A stretch of DNA of 13,985 bases, from contig NWUY0303933609.1 in the NCBI GenBank assembly GCA_004151065.3, positions 1 to 13,985 on the forward strand, given 5' to 3'. The position numbers and the translations under genes were made by a program. The DNA is from Larix sibirica (Eukaryota; Streptophyta; Pinopsida; Pinales; Pinaceae). Below the pieces are notes generated by a model, which did not search any database, was not told the origin of the DNA, and was given only the letters and a program-made list of their open reading frames with translations. Of this stretch, positions 10,024 through 13,985 are shown piece after piece; position 1 is the first letter of the stretch, and each line of letters starts with the position of its first letter.

Positions 10024-10596
10024 TCTGTCAACCCCCTTTCTCTTATAGCCTGTTATAATCACCCTACCTTTTTATACTTCTTTTTATTTCACCTTGATTG
10101 GTTGCTTGAATTTCTTTTTAAAATTTAATTCACTTTGCATTTTAAGTTATGTTAGTGTTAGCCTAGATCCTATGTCTAAGGTTTCAAATATTCCGTATAT
10201 TCTAAATTGTTTTAAGCGAAAATTTGAAGCTTGATGTGACATTTTTTTGTTTTAGAACATTTTTGAAATGCATAATACTACTTTAATACATATGCACACT
10301 ACCAGAATGTCAAATCATAATTTGAGCTGATTCAAGGCGTGTATCTTGTAATTATTATGGAGGTTATCACTGGAAATTGTTTCTAACATTTCGATTTATG
10401 TTATGTCTTTGGCTATGCATTTGTAAGCAATAATTTAATACTCCATCTATTTAAATCATTAGAGGCTTGTCGCTTGTCTAGCCTTGATTGGTTTCAAATT
10501 GGTGTTATTGCTTTCAAAGGATCATTGTCTTCAACATGATAAGTATAGGTAAAGCTTCAAAGAGTTAACATTCAGCCTTAATTTCCCAAATTAAAG
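10024..10596. other. Non-coding DNA upstream of the 10597 reading frame
   Basis: A TA-rich stretch between the end of the tandem array and the ATG at 10597. No conserved protein frame, PBS-like site or clear promoter could be identified. It may include the 5' untranslated region of the following gene remnant. Confidence 0.45.
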
Positions 10597-12405
10597 ATGA
10601 ATCCTGAGAAGAAGAAGTGACCGAGTGGACCTAGCAAGAAATTGCTTCGATTTGAGCTTGAGAATTTGAATTGGACTAGTAAGTTCCCACAGTTAGTCAA
10701 CAAAATGAAAGATGCAGGGTGGTTCTCTATGTGCGAAAGGATTCAGGGTCATACCGTGGAGGTAACAAGACATTTCACATTGAATTTTAAAGGTTCAATG
10801 GTAAATTTCAACAGTTTTGAATTCTAGGTCACAGAGGAAACAATTGCATTGGCAATCAATGTATTCCTAGAAGGAGAAAGATGGTTCAAAGACAATCAAG
10901 TTGATGCAGACTATAATTAGTTTCTTCTTCCTCAATATAGAAACCCTAATTGGGGTGCAGGAATTCATAGAACCTATATTTTGGAGAAATGGCGCGACGT
11001 CCTTGAGATGGTAAAACGATATGTAACTTGTGAAGGGATATTTACCACGGTTTTCTTGTACCATATGCAATTTTTGGTCCATATAGCAGGTATTAAAAAG
11101 TTGAACCTACCATACTTTTTCCTGAGAAGCTTAGGAAAAATGGAAACCGGGTTAAATAATCAACCTGAGTCTTCTAGTCACAGTGTCTTTCACCACGGAT
11201 TAGTTAAACTTCTAGTAACTGAAGAGCTCAAGAAGTACGAAATATCTTGGTCTCATTTCATCTTTTGGTCTGGATTTAAATATGAACAAAAGGATTCTGG
11301 ATGTAATGAAGAGAAAGTCTCTCGTATTAAAATAAAGCGGGCTTGTGTTGTGAAGAAAAATCCAAGGGTATCTACCGACATAAATGAGAAAGAAAGTAAT
11401 GAACAGAAATTTCATCCTAAAAGGGAAAAACGAAATGGGTTTGAATTTGAGCTGATTGAAGAGGAAATCATTGTTCAAACCCCTACGAAGTTCGTTGAAG
11501 AAAGAATTGATCATGAGGAACCGACACAAAGCTATAAAGATCAGTGCAATCCATGTGAAAGCTCTCGTGTCGTATGTGATAAGAAGGAAAGTGAGATTGA
11601 AAAGAAGCTAGAACATAGGACTTCTGAGAATGTGTCCCCTGTATGTTCATCAAGGTTACTCAAGGTTTATAGCAGGCCTAGAACATGCCCAACAAATCAA
11701 CTTAGGATGAATATAAAATCCATCTTAAATCCAAATATTAAAAAGAATGAAACAATCAACATCCAAGACTCATCTGATGAAGAGGATTCTAAAGCGAAAG
11801 GATTGGAAAACCTACTTGGAGAAGTATTAGACAAAATTGATCAGATTCAGAGGAACATTCCAGATCTGATTAAGGATGACCATCTAGCTAGAAGTGGTTT
11901 TGCAGATGAAAATTCTAAAGAATAATTACTTCCGAAATTTCACAATTCAAAATACAAGGATAAATGCATAGTTGAATCAAAATGTGGGGAATCATCCAAG
12001 AAAAAGGAAATCTCAGTTGAGAACAATACTCAAAAAGAAATTAATAAAGACCTGAGTATTTTAGAAGAAGAAATCAAAATGGAAAAGCAGAAAGAGGAAC
12101 TAAATCACTTCAAATCACAGAATGAGCATGTTAATCAAATTAATGACATATTAATTCAGGCCAATTAGATGCTGAGACAAGACCTCCAGGAGATAAACAT
12201 GAATTATTCAGAGCTGGTTAAATTAGCTGATGAAGCTGTTAAGAGAAGGAACATAGTACAACAATAGAACATTGAACTTATAAAGGAAAAGGAAGAGCTT
12301 GAACAGAGGCTTTGTGAGTGAGAAAAGGAATGTACCCGTCTTTAGAGGAAAACGCAAGCTTTGGATGAACTTGCTGTGCTGGCAGAGGAAGCTCGACGTG
12401 TATGA
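10597..12405 (+). pseudogene. Decayed gene for a coiled-coil protein, possibly a retrotransposon-associated extra ORF
   Basis: One frame of about 600 codons can be followed from ATG 10597 to TGA 12403-12405 with no frameshift needed. It is cut by eight internal stops, at 10618, 10825, 10918, 11923, 12166, 12265, 12319 and 12343. The first 200 or so codons look globular, with segments such as NWTSKFPQLVNKMKDAGWF, VTEETIALAINVF, LEKWRDVLEMVKRYVTCEG and LPYFFLRSLGKM. The rest is highly charged (Lys/Glu-rich), has an acidic DSSDEEDS patch near 11770, and ends in heptad-like coiled coil after about 11800. The longest open part is 10981-11925 (314 codons, no true start required). The N-terminal layout reminds me of plant transposon-associated proteins (Athila ORF1 and plant-mobile-domain types) and of unnamed proteins frequent in gymnosperm genomes. 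That is recollection, not a search result, and the function is unknown. Confidence 0.72.
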
Positions 12406-13002
12406 GATCATTTATCTTCTTCTTGATAGCTGTCTATATTACAGATGGAAATTTTGCTTTTTAGTCAAAAGCCTTAATCGAGATCTTGAAAAAGTTGTTG
12501 TTTTTTATTTTATAGTTCCTAGCTTGTAGCCTATAGTTATTTTTAGCATTTTTTATCCTCGGCTAGTGGATCTTTGAGGTTTGTTTGTTTTAAAGACTTA
12601 TGCCTATAAATTGTAAAAGAAACACATAGAACTGGATTTTTTTTATGAGGGTTGTGATAATGTTACAATTCTTATGGCATACATATATATCTTGCTAATA
12701 TAAGGATTTATTTTATGCTGAGATACATTGTTGTTTTAAATTGGGAGCTAGGTTTTAGTCTTTGATGCACTTGAAGGTTCTGTGGTTTTGTTTGAAATTT
12801 TTCCTGTGCTTTTTATCTATACTGATGTTTTCTTTATGGATGTTTGAACATGCAAACGAACGTTTTTTGTAATTGTGTTTAAAAAGTATTTTTAAACATA
12901 ATGATTATCATGATGCACATGATAATATATTGTTAGTTTCTATCTTGTATCATTAAGGGTTATAAAATATTACTCCTCATATTTGATTATCTTAGTATGG
13001 GC
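12406..13002. other. Non-coding DNA after the decayed gene
   Basis: T-rich sequence without a protein-like frame. The first part may be the 3' untranslated region of the gene remnant, although no AATAAA signal was seen. It contains the hairpin cluster at 12842-12926. Confidence 0.45.
12842..12926. repeat. Three consecutive perfect inverted repeats (hairpins)
   Basis: GTTTG/CAAAC (12842-12846 with 12853-12857), GTTTAAAAA/TTTTTAAAC (12877-12885 with 12889-12897, 3-base loop) and ATTATCATG/CATGATAAT (12904-12912 with 12918-12926, 5-base loop). The two 9-bp stems are perfect and only six bases apart. Confidence 0.85.
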
Positions 13003-13196
13003 TGTTAGTCTTTATGCATATCCTTATTTAGTAAAACTCTGATGTTTTCAAATGTACATTTTTGCCTTTTAAACCATCATCCTTCATCATCCCTCATATT
13101 TCAAAGCCATCATTCGATAAATGAAAAACCAATCCTTAAATTGAGGTGCCTAAATGTGGTAGCCCAGTAGTCTAGTTGAAGACTTTAGGACTAACA
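13003..13196 (+). repeat. Possible short LTR with 8-bp terminal inverted repeats
   Basis: TGTTAGTC (13003-13010) and GACTAACA (13189-13196) are exact reverse complements, begin with TG and end with CA as LTRs do, and the right end lies just before the PBS. At 194 bp this would be short for a Ty3/gypsy LTR. A longer LTR with a left end further upstream is possible, for example at another TGTTAG at 12931. No second LTR is in the window to test it. Confidence 0.4.
13169..13184 (+). repeat. Small hairpin before the LTR end
   Basis: AGTCT and AGACT flank the loop AGTTGA. The stem is only five base pairs and could be chance. Confidence 0.4.
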
Positions 13197-13201
13197 TATT
13201 T

Positions 13202-13219
13202 TGGCATCGTTTCCGGGGA
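13202..13219 (+). promoter_or_regulatory. Primer-binding site resembling the tRNA-Asp 3' end complement
   Basis: TGGCATCGTTTCCGGGGA differs at three of 18 positions from TGGCGCCGTTGCCGGGGA, the PBS typical of Athila/Tat-like plant Ty3/gypsy elements, which pairs with the 3' end of tRNA-Asp. The tRNA would prime minus-strand DNA synthesis. The mismatches suggest decay or a variant primer. Confidence 0.8.
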
Positions 13220-13289
13220 ACAAAGTTGAATATATTTCCCTAGGTATAAGTATATCTTTCTCTAGTTTTGATGGTGAACAAAATCATGA

Positions 13290-13985
13290 CAGTTTCATAG
13301 ACTACATTTTTCACTTGCAATTCAGAAAGTAACTGTGGCTCCTAAGCAGGTAGGAACTAGAGAGAATCCTTCTTCTCCTTTGCATACAAGGGTTCCAAAT
13401 ATAGAGAAAATATTGAGGGAAACTAGACAGAAGTTGGCTTCTACATCATCGGGAAGGTTTTAGTTCTCTACAGCTTCAGAAATATCGGGTGAGTTGGATC
13501 AGAATACTCCTTTTTTTTAGAAAAAGAAGAAAGAGAACGAATACTTTCTATTTCTATTCCTCGGTTTCACACTTCAAATCCCTCTACTCAATTTGATAAC
13601 TTTAAAGTATATACCAATCCATTGCCATCAAAGGAATTAAAACAAGAACTCATAGACTCAGAACAATTTTTGAAACCTCAAATAACACCCTATACGCCTC
13701 TTACTAGTAGGGTTCCTATAAGTAAGTTAATACCTATGATTTCACTCCCTTTAAACACTCAGATCAATCCTCACCGGGCTGGTCAACCTCCCAATAGGAT
13801 GAATACCATCATGGCTTCCAGATATGCTCCATTAATTATTCCTCAACCCCTCAATGGACTTCCTGGAGGTGATTATCAAAAGTATTTCCCAAGATTTAAT
13901 GGACAAGGAGAGATCACAACACAAGAACATTGGAATGCATACTTTAGTTATGCTGATAATCAAAATTTTGAACATGAAGATGTGT
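13290..13985 (+). pseudogene. gag of a Ty3/gypsy retrotransposon, 5' part, broken and partial
   Basis: The capsid-type structural protein of the element. The first part reads in one frame from about 13290, with TAG at 13461-13463, and stops at a T8 run (13511-13518). The frame then shifts and stays open from about 13493-13520 to the right edge. Near ATG 13811 it reads MASRYAPLIIPQPLNGLPGG, then FPRFNGQGEITTQEHW and YADNQNFEHEDV. This is the conserved start of plant gypsy gag proteins, just before the retrotransposon-gag domain. No start codon is certain for the upstream part. The rest of gag and pol would lie beyond the window. Confidence 0.82.

Larger units (their letters stand above)
13003..13985 (+). 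mobile_element. 5' part of a Ty3/gypsy-type LTR retrotransposon, runs off the window
   Basis: Three linked signals: a possible LTR ending in GACTAACA at 13196, a primer-binding site six bases further on, and a gag frame open to the right edge. The PBS type and the gag sequence point to the Ty3/gypsy superfamily, close to Athila/Tat-like lineages. The left boundary (13003) depends on the terminal inverted repeat and is tentative. The PBS and gag are better supported. Confidence 0.75.

Noticed and set aside
11212-11529. 105-codon frame on the - strand
   Set aside because: It mirrors the Lys/Glu-rich + strand gene remnant, whose complement gives Phe/Leu-rich open frames by composition.
10597-12405. 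Alternative genetic code or organellar U-to-C editing that would remove the stops
   Set aside because: All three stop types occur in the frame, and the surrounding LINE and gypsy elements are nuclear. Simple nonsense decay is the easier explanation.
12842-12930. Helitron 3' end
   Set aside because: The hairpins are AT-rich and no CTRR end follows at the expected short distance.

Overview
The window looks like repeat-filled nuclear DNA from a large-genome seed plant. It is AT-rich and full of homopolymers. It contains no intact host gene that I can support, but it holds remnants of two kinds of plant retrotransposon, a diverged tandem-repeat array and a long decayed reading frame. From memory, not from a search, the protein read from 10597 on resembles hypothetical proteins common in gymnosperm genomes (Cryptomeria, Taxus, Ginkgo type). 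I therefore lean to a conifer or relative with low to moderate confidence.

Layout. (1) About 400-6620 is a near full-length, degenerate L1-type LINE on the + strand. ORF1 (about 670-2260) carries a DUF4283-like region and a CCHC zinc knuckle. Its stop overlaps the start of ORF2 as TAATG (2258-2262). ORF2 (2260-6311) keeps, in order, an AP-endonuclease-like domain, a reverse transcriptase with an FVDD active-site box, a zf-RVT zinc-binding region and an RNase H-like domain. All are broken by stops, frameshifts and lost catalytic residues. (2) 6620-7925 is AT-rich DNA without genes, holding three short tandem duplications. (3) 7925-10023 is a tandem array of about 12 strongly diverged units with a mean period near 176 bp. 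(4) 10597-12405 is a coding frame of about 600 codons that stays in one frame but has eight internal stop codons; it encodes a globular N-terminal part and a charged coiled-coil tail. (5) 12842-12926 holds three consecutive perfect hairpins. (6) From about 13003 to the right edge is the start of a Ty3/gypsy-type LTR retrotransposon: a possible short LTR with 8-bp terminal inverted repeats, a primer-binding site resembling the complement of the tRNA-Asp 3' end, and a gag frame that runs off the window.

Nothing here works together as an operon or pathway. The window is a record of insertions and decay. The points most worth a second look are the frame-preserving, nonsense-only decay of the 10597-12405 gene, the roughly 176-bp array just upstream of it, and the order 'extra ORF - LTR/PBS - gag', which could reflect either two unrelated elements or tandem elements sharing one LTR.
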